From: Pirellulimonas nuda
Lineage (GTDB): Bacteria; Planctomycetota; Planctomycetia; Pirellulales; Lacipirellulaceae
DNA: 64,000 nucleotides
Direction of reading: 5' to 3'
NCBI RefSeq assembly: GCF_007750855.1
Contig: NZ_CP036291.1
Span: 434,001 to 498,000 of the forward strand
Shown here in pieces: positions 16,866 to 26,125 of the stretch. Below the pieces are notes generated by a model. The model did no database searches and was not told the DNA's origin. It saw only the letters and a list, made by a program, of their open reading frames with translations. The position numbers and the translations under genes were made by a program. The stretch's first letter is position 1. The number at the start of each line of letters is the position of its first letter.

Positions 16866-17123
16866 CGCGAGCCGAGGTTGAGCAGAGGGGCCGTGCGGCG
16901 TGGGGGTCAGCCTGAGGCAGCGCGGGGTTGGGCGGGCGAGCGGACGATGCTCTGCAAGATGGGGCCATTCGCCGTTGGGAAGCCCTTATTTGTCGCACGC
17001 TGCCTACCGGCGCCGCAAGCCCTTCGGCCGCGGCGGGCCCCGGTCCGCAGCGGAGGAATCGACCGAACTGCTTTTGTTATAAAGAGATACGTGCCCCGTC
17101 GGCCTGCCGGTGCGGAGATCCGC

Positions 17124-17762
17124 TCAGTCGTCGAGTTCGGCCGTCCGGGGGAGCTGCGAGACGTCGGAGAGCTTGAACAACGCCAAGAACCGCGGCGTGG
17201 TGCGGTAGGCCACCGGCGAGGCGTCGCGGTCCGCCGCTACCAGCCCGCGGCGTACGAGCTGCCGCACCAGCGGCCCGCTGGCCGACTCGCGGAGCGTGTC
17301 GATCTGGCGTTGGGCGATGGGCTGCCGGTAGGCGATAGCGGCCAGCACCTCGAGCGCCGCCGGGGAGAGCCGGGCCTCGGCCACCCGGCCGTAGAACCGC
17401 TCGCTGGTGCGGCGCCACTGGTCGCGGAGCGTCATCCGGTAGCCGGCGGCGGACCGCTCGATGTGGTACGGGGCGTCGCGCCCGGCGTAGGAGTCGTTGA
17501 GGGCGTCGACGGCGCGGTCGATGTCCGCCTCGCTCACGTCGCGCATCACGCCGGCGAGCTGCACGGCAGGGATGGCGGCGCCATCGGGCCGGCCGACGAA
17601 CAGCGCCGCCTCGACAATCGACCGCGGGCCGACCTCGCAGGGGTCGATCGGCGCCGTGGGGGCGTCGGCCGCGCCGGCGGCCGCGGGCTGGCCCAGCATC
17701 TGCGCAAAGGCCGCCTTGAGGCGGTCGAGCGACAACGGGGCGGCGGCGGGGGCGTCGGGCAT
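17124..17762 (-). CDS. scpB: segregation and condensation protein ScpB
   Basis: 212 residues. ScpB is the winged-helix accessory subunit of the SMC-ScpAB chromosome condensin. After an Ala-rich leader the family core begins SIVEAALFVGRPDGAAI, followed by YHIERSAAGYRMTLRD and the strongest family stretch LSPAALEVLAAIAYRQPIAQRQID. It ends VAYRTTPRFLALFKLSDVSQLP. Length and order are normal. ScpA is not adjacent in this window. An SthA gene starts in the opposite direction about 230 bases away, so the gap probably holds divergent promoters. Confidence 0.9.
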   Translation of the reverse strand: MPDAPAAAPLSLDRLKAAFAQMLGQPAAAGAADAPTAPIDPCEVGPRSIVEAALFVGRPDGAAIPAVQLAGVMRDVSEADIDRAVDALNDSYAGRDAPYHIERSAAGYRMTLRDQWRRTSERFYGRVAEARLSPAALEVLAAIAYRQPIAQRQIDTLRESASGPLVRQLVRRGLVAADRDASPVAYRTTPRFLALFKLSDVSQLPRTAELDD

Positions 17763-17990
17763 GGGGGCGATGGTAGACGCCCTGCCGCGGAGGACTCAAG
17801 GCGGATTGCGGCCCCCATCCGCCGCCCGCGGGGAGGCCCCCGGGTCCTACAACCGCCCCATCCCGCCGGACCGGCGTTGCCAAATGGCAGCATGTTGTTT
17901 GCATGCATCGCCAAAAGGCCTATCCTTCCGCAGGCGCTACGACCCGCGCCCCCCGCCCCCCCGCCGCGTTCTACCGAGCCCACCCGAGCG

Positions 17991-19403
17991 ATGAAACAAT
18001 ACGACTGCGTAGTGATTGGCACCGGTCCGGCCGGCCAAAAGGGCGCCATCCAGGCGGCCAAGCTGGGGAAGCGCGTGGCGGTGATCGAGAAGAACTCCGT
18101 GCTCGGCGGGGCCCAGATCAACACCGGCACCATCCCCTCCAAGGCGCTGCGCGAAGCGGTGCTGCACCTCACCGGCGCCAGCTCGCGCGGGTTGGTAGGC
18201 CACACGAACTCCGTGAAGCGGCGGATTGCGTTGTCGGACCTGGTGGCCGTGTCGCAGCAGGTGATCCGCCACGAGTGGGAGGTGATCCACGACCAGTTCG
18301 CCCGCAACAACGTCGACCTGCTGTGGGGACGCGCCGAGTTCACCAGCCCTAACCAGGTGCTGGTGCACGGCCCCGACGGAGTCGAGGCGATCGAGGCGGA
18401 TCGTTTCCTGGTGGCCGTGGGGACCCGCCCCGCCCGCCCCGCGGACGTGCCGTTCAACAACCACACCATCTTCACCAGCGACGAGGTGCTGAAGCTGGAC
18501 CGCGTGCCCAAGACGATGATCGTGGTCGGCGGCGGCGTGATCGGCGTGGAGTACGCCTGCATCATGGCGACCCTCGGCGTGCGCGTGACGCTGGTCGAAG
18601 GCCGCAAGCAGGTGCTGGGCTTCCTCGACTCCGAGATCGCCGAGGCGTTCCAGTACTTCATGCGGCAGAAGGGGATCGCGCTGCGGATGGGCGAGAAGGT
18701 GGAGTCGATCCGCGAGAAGGAGTTCTGCAACGGCACCACCTGCACGTTGGTTGAGGCCCAACTGGAGTCGGGCAAGACCCTGCGGTCCGAGACGCTGCTG
18801 TACGCCGTGGGCCGGCAGGGGGTGTGCGGTTCGCTGGGCCTGCAGAACGTGGGGGTCGAGTTCGACGACCGCGAGCGGCTGCACGTCAACGAGCACTACC
18901 AGACCAGCGTGCCCCACGTGTACGCGGCGGGCGACGTGATCGGCTTCCCGGCGCTCGCCTCGACCGGCATGGAGCAGGGCCGCCGCGCCATCTGCCACGC
19001 GTTCGGCGTCGACAGCGTGGGGAACTACAACACCACGCTGTTCCCCTACGGCATCTACGCGGTGCCGGAGATCTCGATGGTCGGCAAGACCGAGGAGCAG
19101 CTCACCACCGAAGGGATCCCCTACGAGGCGGGCGTGGCCAACTACCGCGAGATCGCCCGCGGCAAGCTGATCGGCGACGACCTGGGGATGCTCAAGCTGC
19201 TGATCCACCAAGAGACGCACAAGATCTTGGGCGTGCACGTGATCGGCACCGGCGCCACCGAGCTGATCCACATCGGCCAGGCGGTGATGGCGCTAGACGG
19301 CGATGTGGAGTACTTCATCAACAACGTGTTCAACTTCCCGACGCTGGCGGAGTGCTACAAGGTGGCCGCTTACAACGGGCTCAACAAGCTGAATCACGTT
19401 TAG
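17991..19403 (+). CDS. sthA: soluble NAD(P) transhydrogenase, Si-specific
   Basis: 470 residues from the ATG at 17991 (MKQYDCVVIGTGPAGQKGA). A flavoprotein of the disulfide-reductase fold that shuttles hydride between NADPH and NAD. FAD-binding GTGPAG is at the N-terminus, a second nucleotide motif VVGGGVIGVEYA near residue 179, and VYAAGDVIGFPALAS binds FAD late in the chain. The redox region reads GGAQINTGTIPSKALREAV: both cysteines of the usual disulfide are absent, as expected for a transhydrogenase rather than a lipoamide or glutathione reductase. The C-terminal dimerisation domain is complete. Longer upstream frames lack domain support. Confidence 0.93.
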   Translation: MKQYDCVVIGTGPAGQKGAIQAAKLGKRVAVIEKNSVLGGAQINTGTIPSKALREAVLHLTGASSRGLVGHTNSVKRRIALSDLVAVSQQVIRHEWEVIHDQFARNNVDLLWGRAEFTSPNQVLVHGPDGVEAIEADRFLVAVGTRPARPADVPFNNHTIFTSDEVLKLDRVPKTMIVVGGGVIGVEYACIMATLGVRVTLVEGRKQVLGFLDSEIAEAFQYFMRQKGIALRMGEKVESIREKEFCNGTTCTLVEAQLESGKTLRSETLLYAVGRQGVCGSLGLQNVGVEFDDRERLHVNEHYQTSVPHVYAAGDVIGFPALASTGMEQGRRAICHAFGVDSVGNYNTTLFPYGIYAVPEISMVGKTEEQLTTEGIPYEAGVANYREIARGKLIGDDLGMLKLLIHQETHKILGVHVIGTGATELIHIGQAVMALDGDVEYFINNVFNFPTLAECYKVAAYNGLNKLNHV

Positions 19404-19425
19404 GCTTGGTCATTGGTCATTCGCG

Positions 19426-19794
19426 CTAACCCAGCACCGCCCGACAGCGCTCGACCGTCTCGGGCTTCTCCAGCTCGAGCTTGCCGAACCCCCGCAGCGC
19501 GCCGACCTTCTCGGCGGCGTCTTGGTGCTCCGGGTAGTTGGTGATGAGCATTACCGGCAGCTCTGCGGTCGCCGGGTCGGCCTTGAGCTGCTTGATCACC
19601 TCGATTCCGTCGGAGTAGTCGGCGTCGAGCTTGCGGTTGACGACCGCCAGGTCGAAGCTCTGCTCCTTCAGCTTCGCGAGCGCATCGGCGGCCAGGTTCG
19701 CCTGGGCGACCTCCGCGCCGAAGTGCTTCAAAAAGAACCGCGTGAGCGAGGCGTGGTCGGGTCCGCAGTTGCCGATGTCGAGGACGCGCTTCAT
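19426..19794 (-). CDS. receiver-domain protein lacking the phosphoacceptor Asp
   Basis: About 122 residues from MKRVLDIGN (19794). It is a stand-alone CheY-like fold: alternating strands and helices, DLAVVNRKL at the third strand and LPVMLITNY at the fourth. The site that is normally Asp for phosphorylation is Asn (residue 53 from this start), and the N-terminal acidic pair is reduced to LDIGN. A Lys-containing GKLEL follows near the expected fifth strand. It therefore cannot be phosphorylated in the usual way and may work as a protein-interaction module. No kinase is adjacent. Confidence 0.75.
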   Translation of the reverse strand: MKRVLDIGNCGPDHASLTRFFLKHFGAEVAQANLAADALAKLKEQSFDLAVVNRKLDADYSDGIEVIKQLKADPATAELPVMLITNYPEHQDAAEKVGALRGFGKLELEKPETVERCRAVLG

Positions 19795-19828
19795 AGGGAA
19801 CACCTACCGATTAGCGGATGGACGGATT

Positions 19829-19970
19829 CACGCGGAGGCGCAGAGAAAGGGACGGAATGACCAATGTCCAAGCCCGGATGACAAAGACCCAGGCAACGCC
19901 CAACTATCGCTTGCGCGTATTGGTCATGCAGGCTTGGTCATTGGTCATCCTCCCTCTGCGTCTCCGCGAG
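19829..19970. repeat. nested intergenic inverted repeat
   Basis: The outer pair is CACGCGGAGGCGCAGAG (19829 on) with CTCTGCGTCTCCGCG (19953-19968). The inner pair is GAATGACCAATGTCCAAG (19855-19872) with CTTGGTCATTGGTCAT (19933-19948). The inner family recurs at 30881 and 44520. It lies between the receiver gene and the PQQ-propeller gene. Confidence 0.85.
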
Positions 19971-19981
19971 AGGATCCTCAG

Positions 19982-21727
19982 TTACTCGTCCTTCTTCTCG
20001 ATCGCGAACAAGTGCGTGCGGTTGGAGATGAACAGCACGTTGTCGACCACGATCGGCGTGCTGTAGACGCTGTTGCTCATGTTGATCTCGCCGAAGTGGG
20101 GCGTCATCTCGCCGCCGTCTTCCTTCATGGCCACCTTGGGGTCGGCCGAGTGGCGGAAGATGGCGACGTCGCCGTCTTCGTCGCCGATGTAGACCTTGCC
20201 GTCGACGATTAGCGGCGAGCCCCACGCCGCGGCGAACATGTCGTAGCTCCAGTTCTGCTTGCCGGTCTTGGGGTCGATGCAGTGGAAGATGCCGCTGAAG
20301 TCGGCGATGTACAGCACGCCGTCCTTGATGGCCACGGTGCCGCAGCTACGGTGCATGGTTTCCAGGTAGGTGTCGATCTCGCCGTCGTCGTTCCAGTCGG
20401 TCTCGCTGTAGTGCCACAGCGCGGCCGAGTTGGGGTTGGCGCGGGCGAAGTCGCCCTCTTCGGGCACCACGGCCTGGATCCGCTTGTGGGGGATGGTTTC
20501 GTTGGGGCTCTTGGAATTGAACGCCAGCTCGGGGCTCACGTCGCCACGCTTGGTGGGGTCGATGCACCACAGGTGGCCCACCCCTTCGCCGTGCTCGGGG
20601 TCTTGGCCTACGGCCACGTACACCAGCCCGTCGTGCACCACGGGGGTGGCGATGATGTTGTTCCGCGTGCCGCGGCCGCCGAGGATCCAGGTGCTTTCTT
20701 TGGGGTTGGCGTCGAACTTCCACAGCAGCTTGGCGCCCCCCTGGCCGTCGCCGGCGGGGTCGAAGCTGTAGACCCAGCCGTCGCCGCCGCCGAAGATCGC
20801 CTGCGGCTGGCCATCAATGACCGCGTAGGTGGGGCTCGACCACTGGCCGTGCAAGATGTTCTCGCCGGGGCTCTTGTCGGTCCACAGCAGCCGGCCGTCG
20901 TTCTTGTCCAGGGCGATAAAGCTGGGGGCGTCTGGCGCGGGGAGGTTGATGTGAGACTCGTCGAGGCCGTTGCTGGTGTTCACCAGCAGCGTGTCGCCGC
21001 AATCGGTGATGCTGCAACTGCACATGTTGTGCTGGCTGACGCCCAGCTCGTTCATCATGTCGAAGACCCACAGCACGTCGGCCTCGTTCTTCATGTCGTA
21101 CTCGGCGCCGGCCGAAGCGGCCTGGGCCTTGATCCTGGATTCTTCATCGGTCACCGCGCCGTCGTTCTCGCCGTCGCGGAAGCCCTCGGTGTCGACGCAG
21201 CGGACCTCGCCCCGGCTGGTGACGAACCACAGCCGGTCGCCTTGCACCAGCGGCGCGCAGCAGATGCCCTGCAGCGGCCAGTCGTGAACGCGGCCCGTCT
21301 TGAGCTTCTCGCTGGAGTGCTGCCAGAGGAACTCGCCGGTCTCTTGGTCGAACGCCAGCAGGCAGCCGAGGTCGACGTCGCCCGGGTACCGGGGCAGCCA
21401 GCCGCCGGAGTTGTTGGTTCCGACAAACGCCTTGCCGTCGGCCACCACGCAGTTTCCGTAGGTCTGCGACCCGAGCCGGGCGACCCACTTGATGTTCTTC
21501 GCGGTCGAGGGGTCCCACTCGCCGGTGCGGAAGTCGAACTCTCCTACGTTCCATTCGGTGGGCAGGTCGGTGGCTTCGGGGGTGTTGTTGCGCGTCGAGG
21601 AGCCCCCCCACTGGTTCCACTCGGAGGTGGGTTTGGCGGTGGCCGTGTCGCCGGCGGTAGCCCCCCAAGCGGGTGAGAGGCACGGCGATAAAGTGAGCGA
21701 GGCAAGCAGCAAGAAACGGATGGCCAT
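19982..21727 (-). CDS. secreted PQQ-like beta-propeller protein
   Basis: About 581 residues from MAIRFLLLASLTLSPCLSPAWGATA, a clear Sec signal ending AWGA. The rest is a WD-like eight-bladed PQQ-type propeller, with repeated blade units such as GKAFVGTNNSG, GVLYIADFSG and GKVYIGDEDGD, each followed by a strand ending in W or F. The blades read 'G-x-V/L-Y-I/V' and are rich in DG turns. Quinoprotein dehydrogenases bind PQQ with such a fold, but no PQQ-specific Cys pair or catalytic Asp is obvious, so binding is uncertain. Planctomycetes encode many; role unknown. It is codirectional with the next, larger propeller gene. Confidence 0.85.
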   Translation of the reverse strand: MAIRFLLLASLTLSPCLSPAWGATAGDTATAKPTSEWNQWGGSSTRNNTPEATDLPTEWNVGEFDFRTGEWDPSTAKNIKWVARLGSQTYGNCVVADGKAFVGTNNSGGWLPRYPGDVDLGCLLAFDQETGEFLWQHSSEKLKTGRVHDWPLQGICCAPLVQGDRLWFVTSRGEVRCVDTEGFRDGENDGAVTDEESRIKAQAASAGAEYDMKNEADVLWVFDMMNELGVSQHNMCSCSITDCGDTLLVNTSNGLDESHINLPAPDAPSFIALDKNDGRLLWTDKSPGENILHGQWSSPTYAVIDGQPQAIFGGGDGWVYSFDPAGDGQGGAKLLWKFDANPKESTWILGGRGTRNNIIATPVVHDGLVYVAVGQDPEHGEGVGHLWCIDPTKRGDVSPELAFNSKSPNETIPHKRIQAVVPEEGDFARANPNSAALWHYSETDWNDDGEIDTYLETMHRSCGTVAIKDGVLYIADFSGIFHCIDPKTGKQNWSYDMFAAAWGSPLIVDGKVYIGDEDGDVAIFRHSADPKVAMKEDGGEMTPHFGEINMSNSVYSTPIVVDNVLFISNRTHLFAIEKKDE

Positions 21728-21870
21728 GGGGGAACGCCTAGGGTTGATTGGGTATCGTAAGGTTGTTGTCTTCGGGGAAAGCGCGGAGCCGAGCAGCGGC
21801 TTCGATTCGGAAGCAGAGGCCAGGGGGGGAGACACTGCGCATCACCACCCCCTACGAACTCTGAAGACGT

Positions 21871-24213
21871 TCAGTTCGGCGTCACACTCAGGTTGTCTAC
21901 GTAGAACTCCGCGTCCTTCGAGTCGCCAAACAGCCCAGGCGACCCCTGCAGATTGGGCGCCCGGTCTTCGATCGAGAGCGTCCACTCGGCGGGCTCTTCT
22001 TCGTCGCGCTTCCACACCTTGCCGAACACGCGGGCCACACCCGAATCGGCGTCGGGAACCGCCTTGACCTTCATCGTATACCAGGTGTCGGGCTCGAACT
22101 TCATGCTCACGGCGGCCTGGGTCCGCTTGTCGTGGGTGCACCAGCTATAGAGGCGAACCTCGTCGTTGGCGCCGAACAGCGAGAGGATGTACCGGCTGTT
22201 GATCAGCCCGGCGGCCGGCAGCTTCTGGGCCGAGTTGTTTGCGGCGGCGGGGAACTCCGGCTTGGCGACCGACGGGTCGACCTCCGCGCCGGTGCCGGTC
22301 TTCATCTTTACGTCCGCCTGGACCGTGTAGTCTGAGAGCTGGTCGGAGCCCATCCACATCTGGCTGCGGGTCCCCAACTTGGTGGTGGGGGCGCCGGGCT
22401 TGGTCGGCAGCTCCATCGGCTTGGCGATGAAATGATTGCCGGGCGTGCCGTCTCCTTCCTGCGCCTCGCGGATCACGTAGCGGACGCGGCCCTGGATCCA
22501 CGAGAGCGGAACGTCGTCTACCCCTTCGAAGTCGAACGACCACGGCAGTGGCGGGGTGATCCGCACGCGGCCTTGGCCCGACAGCTCGCCGATCTTGCAG
22601 GTGACCAAGGCGCACTCATGACCGGCGTCCGACGGGGCCTGGTAGAGCCCATCGGAAGAAACACTCCCCGGCCCGGCGGCCACCGCGAAGGTTACCTCGC
22701 TCGGCTTGGCCTCTCGAACAAAGTTGCCCTTGGCGTCAAACAGCCGGGCGCGGAACGGTTGGTCTTGGCCCGGTGTGAGCAGCGTCTCCCAAGGGACAAC
22801 CTGTACCTGGGCCGGCTCTCCGGGCGAGGCCGCGGCTGCCGTCTTCTTCACTTCGGCCGATCCCTTGTTGGCGTCGATCGACTCATCCGTGCCGATGCAG
22901 TACAGGTACTCCGAAGTCGGCAGGTAGATCCGCCCATCGGCCACGATCGGCGAGCCGTTTACCTCGTCGCGCGGCAGCCGGACCTTGGCCGCGATGTCCA
23001 CGCCATCGGCGGTCGGCTTGAGCGTGTACCAGGTCCCCTCATTGGTGCAGCAGAAGATCATGCCGTCCGCGTGCACCAGCGAGCCGCGCATCGCGCGGCC
23101 TAGCGTCTTGCGGGCGACCTCCTCTCCGGATTGAGCGTCGTAGACCAGCAGCTTGCCGGTGTCGGTGACGGCGTACACGCGGCCGTCGACCAGGATCGGG
23201 CCGCTCTTGCCGACCATCGCTTGGGGTTCGAGCCACAGCTCGTCCCCCAACTCCATGGCGCCGGTCTTGGTGCCGTCCAGCGCCGCCATCAGCCCCATGG
23301 TGCTGCCGACCACGTTCTCTTCACTCTGGCCGATGTAAACGCGACCGTCGGGCCCGACCACCGGGGAGGTGTTGATGCCGCGGCGCGACAGCGGGTAGCT
23401 CCACACCTGCTTGCCGGTGCCGGCCTGCAGCGCCCACGCCTTGCCGTCGCCCGAGCCGAAGACCAGCAGGTCCTGGCCGTCGAGTGTCACCAGGGCGGGC
23501 GAGCTGTAGGTGGTGTCCTGTGGGATCAACGAGGTGCCGGCCAGCCAGCGGAGCTCGCCGGTCTTCTTGTCGAAGGCCATGAAGCGGTGCGCCGGCTTGG
23601 CCATCAGGCCCCACTGCGGCGTGTCGCCCCAACCGATCACCACGGCGCTGGTGATGACGGTGTCCTTGTAGACGACCGGGAAGTTGGTGCGCCCGCCGTA
23701 CGTGCTGAGGAACCCGAATTCTTCGTGCAGGCTGCGCTCCCACTCTGGTTTGCCTGTCTTGCCGTCCAGGCAGCAGAAGTAGCCGCAAACCCCCTGGGCG
23801 TAGACGCGGCCGGTGGCGGGGTCGCAGACCACGCTCGACCAGCCGACGCGGGTGTCTGGAACGTCGGACAGGTAGACGTTGAAGACGTGCTCCCACAGGA
23901 CTTTGCCGGTTGCGGCGTCTGCGCAGACTACTTTCTCTGCTTCCAGCTCGGTGCCGGGCTTGTCGCGGCACAAGGTGTACAGCTTGCCGTCAAAGACGAC
24001 GGGGGTCGAACGTCCCGCGAGCGCTTCGCTCTTCCACAGCAGGTTGCTCCCTTGGCCGCCGCGGGGGTTCCAGGTTTCGGGCAAGTCCGTGTCTTGCGAC
24101 ATGCCGTCGTACTCGGGCCCGCGCCAGTTGGGCCAGTCGGCGGCGCCGGCGCTAGCAGAGAAGCTGGCAAGCAGAAGAAGCACAACGGAGGTGCGAAGCA
24201 AAGGCGAGGTCAT
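21871..24213 (-). CDS. secreted PQQ-like beta-propeller with C-terminal lectin-like domain
   Basis: 780 residues. Signal peptide (TSVVLLLLASFSASAGA), then ADWPNWRGPEYDGMS, the usual opening of planctomycete propellers. Blades carry DGKLYTLCRD, DGRVYIGQSEENV and DGRIYLPTSEY units to about residue 460. An Ala/Pro linker and a domain of Ig-like strands (TFAVAAGPGSVSSDGLYQAPS) lead to a C-terminal concanavalin-like part beginning WSFDFEGVDDVPLSW, with YTVQADVKMKTG and WYTMKVKAVPD, resembling 3-keto-glucoside hydrolase (DUF1080)-type or laminin-G-like folds. It would act outside the cytoplasmic membrane, perhaps on glycans. Enzymatic activity is not demonstrated by the sequence. Confidence 0.85.
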   Translation of the reverse strand: MTSPLLRTSVVLLLLASFSASAGAADWPNWRGPEYDGMSQDTDLPETWNPRGGQGSNLLWKSEALAGRSTPVVFDGKLYTLCRDKPGTELEAEKVVCADAATGKVLWEHVFNVYLSDVPDTRVGWSSVVCDPATGRVYAQGVCGYFCCLDGKTGKPEWERSLHEEFGFLSTYGGRTNFPVVYKDTVITSAVVIGWGDTPQWGLMAKPAHRFMAFDKKTGELRWLAGTSLIPQDTTYSSPALVTLDGQDLLVFGSGDGKAWALQAGTGKQVWSYPLSRRGINTSPVVGPDGRVYIGQSEENVVGSTMGLMAALDGTKTGAMELGDELWLEPQAMVGKSGPILVDGRVYAVTDTGKLLVYDAQSGEEVARKTLGRAMRGSLVHADGMIFCCTNEGTWYTLKPTADGVDIAAKVRLPRDEVNGSPIVADGRIYLPTSEYLYCIGTDESIDANKGSAEVKKTAAAASPGEPAQVQVVPWETLLTPGQDQPFRARLFDAKGNFVREAKPSEVTFAVAAGPGSVSSDGLYQAPSDAGHECALVTCKIGELSGQGRVRITPPLPWSFDFEGVDDVPLSWIQGRVRYVIREAQEGDGTPGNHFIAKPMELPTKPGAPTTKLGTRSQMWMGSDQLSDYTVQADVKMKTGTGAEVDPSVAKPEFPAAANNSAQKLPAAGLINSRYILSLFGANDEVRLYSWCTHDKRTQAAVSMKFEPDTWYTMKVKAVPDADSGVARVFGKVWKRDEEEPAEWTLSIEDRAPNLQGSPGLFGDSKDAEFYVDNLSVTPN

Positions 24214-24754
24214 GTATCGGGGCCTGCGGGCTAAGGAGGAAGTCAGAGCAGCGGCGTCACAACCGAGAATACCAGCGCCGACCGCGACCCACCATTATAG
24301 GCGCCGGGGCGGCCGGGCAACCGTTACATCTTGACCACCTTCCGTACGCGTTAAATCCTTCGCAACAGTCGTCGTAAACCATTTGTGGGAAAACGGTTGC
24401 GAGCACTCAAGGGTGATTTTGACGCCCGCCGATAGGTGCTACTGTCGGTCGCTGTGGTCACCCCCACAGCCGAGCGACAAACGACCCTGCGCGTCCGATC
24501 GCCGGCCCGGACTGAATCGAGCCAAGGACTGGCTCGACTGGCGACGACGCTCCCCCGCAGTGCGGCTTACGGATATCCAGCCCGCTTTCCTCTGACTCCC
24601 GGTACTTATAAGTGCCCTTCACGCCGCGGCAGACGCCCGGGGTGATCGACCAGTGGTGGTCGCCGCGTGCTCGCGTGGAGCGGCATCGCGCGTTAGCGGA
24701 AGTCGGCAGGTTGTGGACTGGAATCGGGACGCCGTGCTTAGAAGGAGTCTTGAG
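24214..24754. other. 541-base gene-free stretch with small hairpins
   Basis: No convincing gene. It separates divergent genes, so it should contain both promoters; none stands out. Two perfect hairpins are visible: GCTGTGG/CCACAGC (24451-24470) and TCGAGCCA/TGGCTCGA (24517-24537). The second half may be a long leader for the Cys-rich gene. Confidence 0.5.
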
Positions 24755-25876
24755 ATGAAGTTGAACGTATTGGCAGCGCTTATGATGAGCGCCTGTCTGG
24801 TCGGACCCGCCAACGGCGGTCTGCTGGACGGATGTAAGAAGTCGAGCTGCTGCGAGCCTTGTTGCGGCTGCCCCAGCGATTGCTGCGCCAGCGACTGCTG
24901 CGAGCCCTCGTGCGGCTGCCCCAGCGACTGCGGCTCCTGCTGTGGTTCGAAGAAGGGTGGTTTGCTGAGCAAGTTGTTCGGCGGCTGCAAGAGCAAGGGT
25001 TGCGGCGACTGCTGTGACCCCAGCTGCGGCTGCCCCAGCGATTGCTGCGCCAGCGACTGCTGCTGCGAGCCCTCGTGCGGCTGCCCCAGCGACTGCGGCT
25101 CTTGCTGTGGTTCGAAGAAGGGCGGGCTGCTGAGCAAGCTGTTCGGCGGCTGCAAGAACAAGGGCTGCAGCGACTGCTGTGACCCGAGCTGTGGTTGCCC
25201 GAGCGACTGCTGCTCGAACAACTGCTGCGAGCCGAGCTGTGGCTGCCCGAGCGATTGCTGCTCGAACGGCTGCTGCGAGCCCTCGTGCGGCTGCCCCAGC
25301 GACTGCGGCTCTTGCTGCAGCTCGAAGAAGGGCGGTCTGCTGAGCAAGCTGTTCAGCGGCTGCAAGAAGAACGACTGCTGCGATTGCTGTGACCCGAGCT
25401 GTGGTTGCCCGAGCGACTGCTGCTCGAACAACTGCTGCGAGCCGAGCTGTGGCTGCCCGAGCGATTGCTGCTCGAACGGCTGCTGCGAGCCGAGCTGTGG
25501 CTGCCCCAGCGACTGTGGGACTTGCTGCAGCTCGAAGAAGAGCTGCCTGCTGGACAAGTTGTTCGGCGGCTGCAAGAAGAACAGCTGCTGTGACAGCTGC
25601 TGCGAGCCGAGCTGTGGCTGCCCCAGCGACTGCTGTGGCAACGGCTGCTGCGAGCCCAGCTGTGCCTGTGACCCCTCGTGCGGCTGCCCCAGCGATTGCT
25701 GTGCTTCCGCCTCGGGTTGCTGCAGCGGCTCGATGAGCGCTCCGGCCGCCGCGCCGGCCCCGACCCCGGTCAAGGTCCAAGGGGAACCCTCCCCGATGCC
25801 GCCGGCGCCGATGGCCGACCCGAACGCCGCGATCGGACGTCAGCGTGACGTGGTTCGCACCTCGTTCGCTCGGTAG
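24755..25876 (+). CDS. secreted cysteine-rich tandem-repeat protein
   Basis: 373 residues; AAGGAG lies seven bases before the ATG at 24755. After a signal peptide (MKLNVLAALMMSACLVGPANG) comes a region of about 290 residues built from twelve CGCPSDC units, separated by short spacers (CASD, CSNN, CSNG, CEPS, CDPS). Four amphipathic inserts of the form KKGGLLSKLFGGCK interrupt the units at roughly even spacing. Cysteine is about a quarter of this region, so dense disulfide cross-linking or metal binding is likely. The last 60 residues are Pro/Ala-rich and end in TSFAR. No family recognised. A structural wall or stalk role is plausible because planctomycete walls were described as Cys-rich protein, but that is inference. 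Confidence 0.85.
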   Translation: MKLNVLAALMMSACLVGPANGGLLDGCKKSSCCEPCCGCPSDCCASDCCEPSCGCPSDCGSCCGSKKGGLLSKLFGGCKSKGCGDCCDPSCGCPSDCCASDCCCEPSCGCPSDCGSCCGSKKGGLLSKLFGGCKNKGCSDCCDPSCGCPSDCCSNNCCEPSCGCPSDCCSNGCCEPSCGCPSDCGSCCSSKKGGLLSKLFSGCKKNDCCDCCDPSCGCPSDCCSNNCCEPSCGCPSDCCSNGCCEPSCGCPSDCGTCCSSKKSCLLDKLFGGCKKNSCCDSCCEPSCGCPSDCCGNGCCEPSCACDPSCGCPSDCCASASGCCSGSMSAPAAAPAPTPVKVQGEPSPMPPAPMADPNAAIGRQRDVVRTSFAR

Positions 25877-25908
25877 TCTCTCGGTAGCGTAACGTGACCC
25901 CCTTTCGA

Positions 25909-25951
25909 CGCCCGCCCTGGGAGCTTCGGCACCCGGGGCGGGCGTTTTTTT
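25909..25951 (+). terminator. strong intrinsic terminator after Cys-rich gene
   Basis: CGCCCGCCC (25909-25917) pairs with GGGCGGGCG (25936-25944), with extra pairing inside, and is followed directly by seven T's (25945-25951). It starts 33 bases after the stop codon. It is the clearest rho-independent terminator in the window and suggests the Cys-rich gene is highly expressed as a single-gene transcript. Confidence 0.92.
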
Positions 25952-25953
25952 GT

Positions 25954-26045
25954 TGGTCAGTCGTCAGTCGTCAGTTGTCCGTTGTCCGTTGATTGCGCCC
26001 CCTCATCGCCCTGCGCGTCCAACGGACCACGGACCACGGACAACC
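25954..26045. repeat. intergenic inverted repeat (GTCCGTTGTCCGTTG family)
   Basis: Left arm: tandem GTCAGTC and GTCCGTT units (25956-25991). Right arm: CAACGGACCACGGACCACG and GACAACC (26020-26045). The arms are imperfect reverse complements, and the left arm is itself a 7-base tandem array. It follows the terminator directly. Confidence 0.75.
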
Positions 26046-26125
26046 CCTCAGCTAGCACCCCCTCCCGAGCGCGGTTGCATCGCTAACCATCCTCCCGCTA
26101 TCTTCCCCCGGTTTTTTGTCCCGCT

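Noticed and set aside
15420-17990. A very long N-terminal extension of sthA reaching back through scpB and rpe
   Set aside because: It is antisense to three supported genes; the enzyme starts at MKQYDCVVIG where the family begins.
24458-25780. Two long Ala-rich and Gln-rich minus-strand frames over the Cys-rich gene
   Set aside because: They arise from the DNA tandem repeat read in reverse. The plus frame has a ribosome site, signal peptide and terminator.
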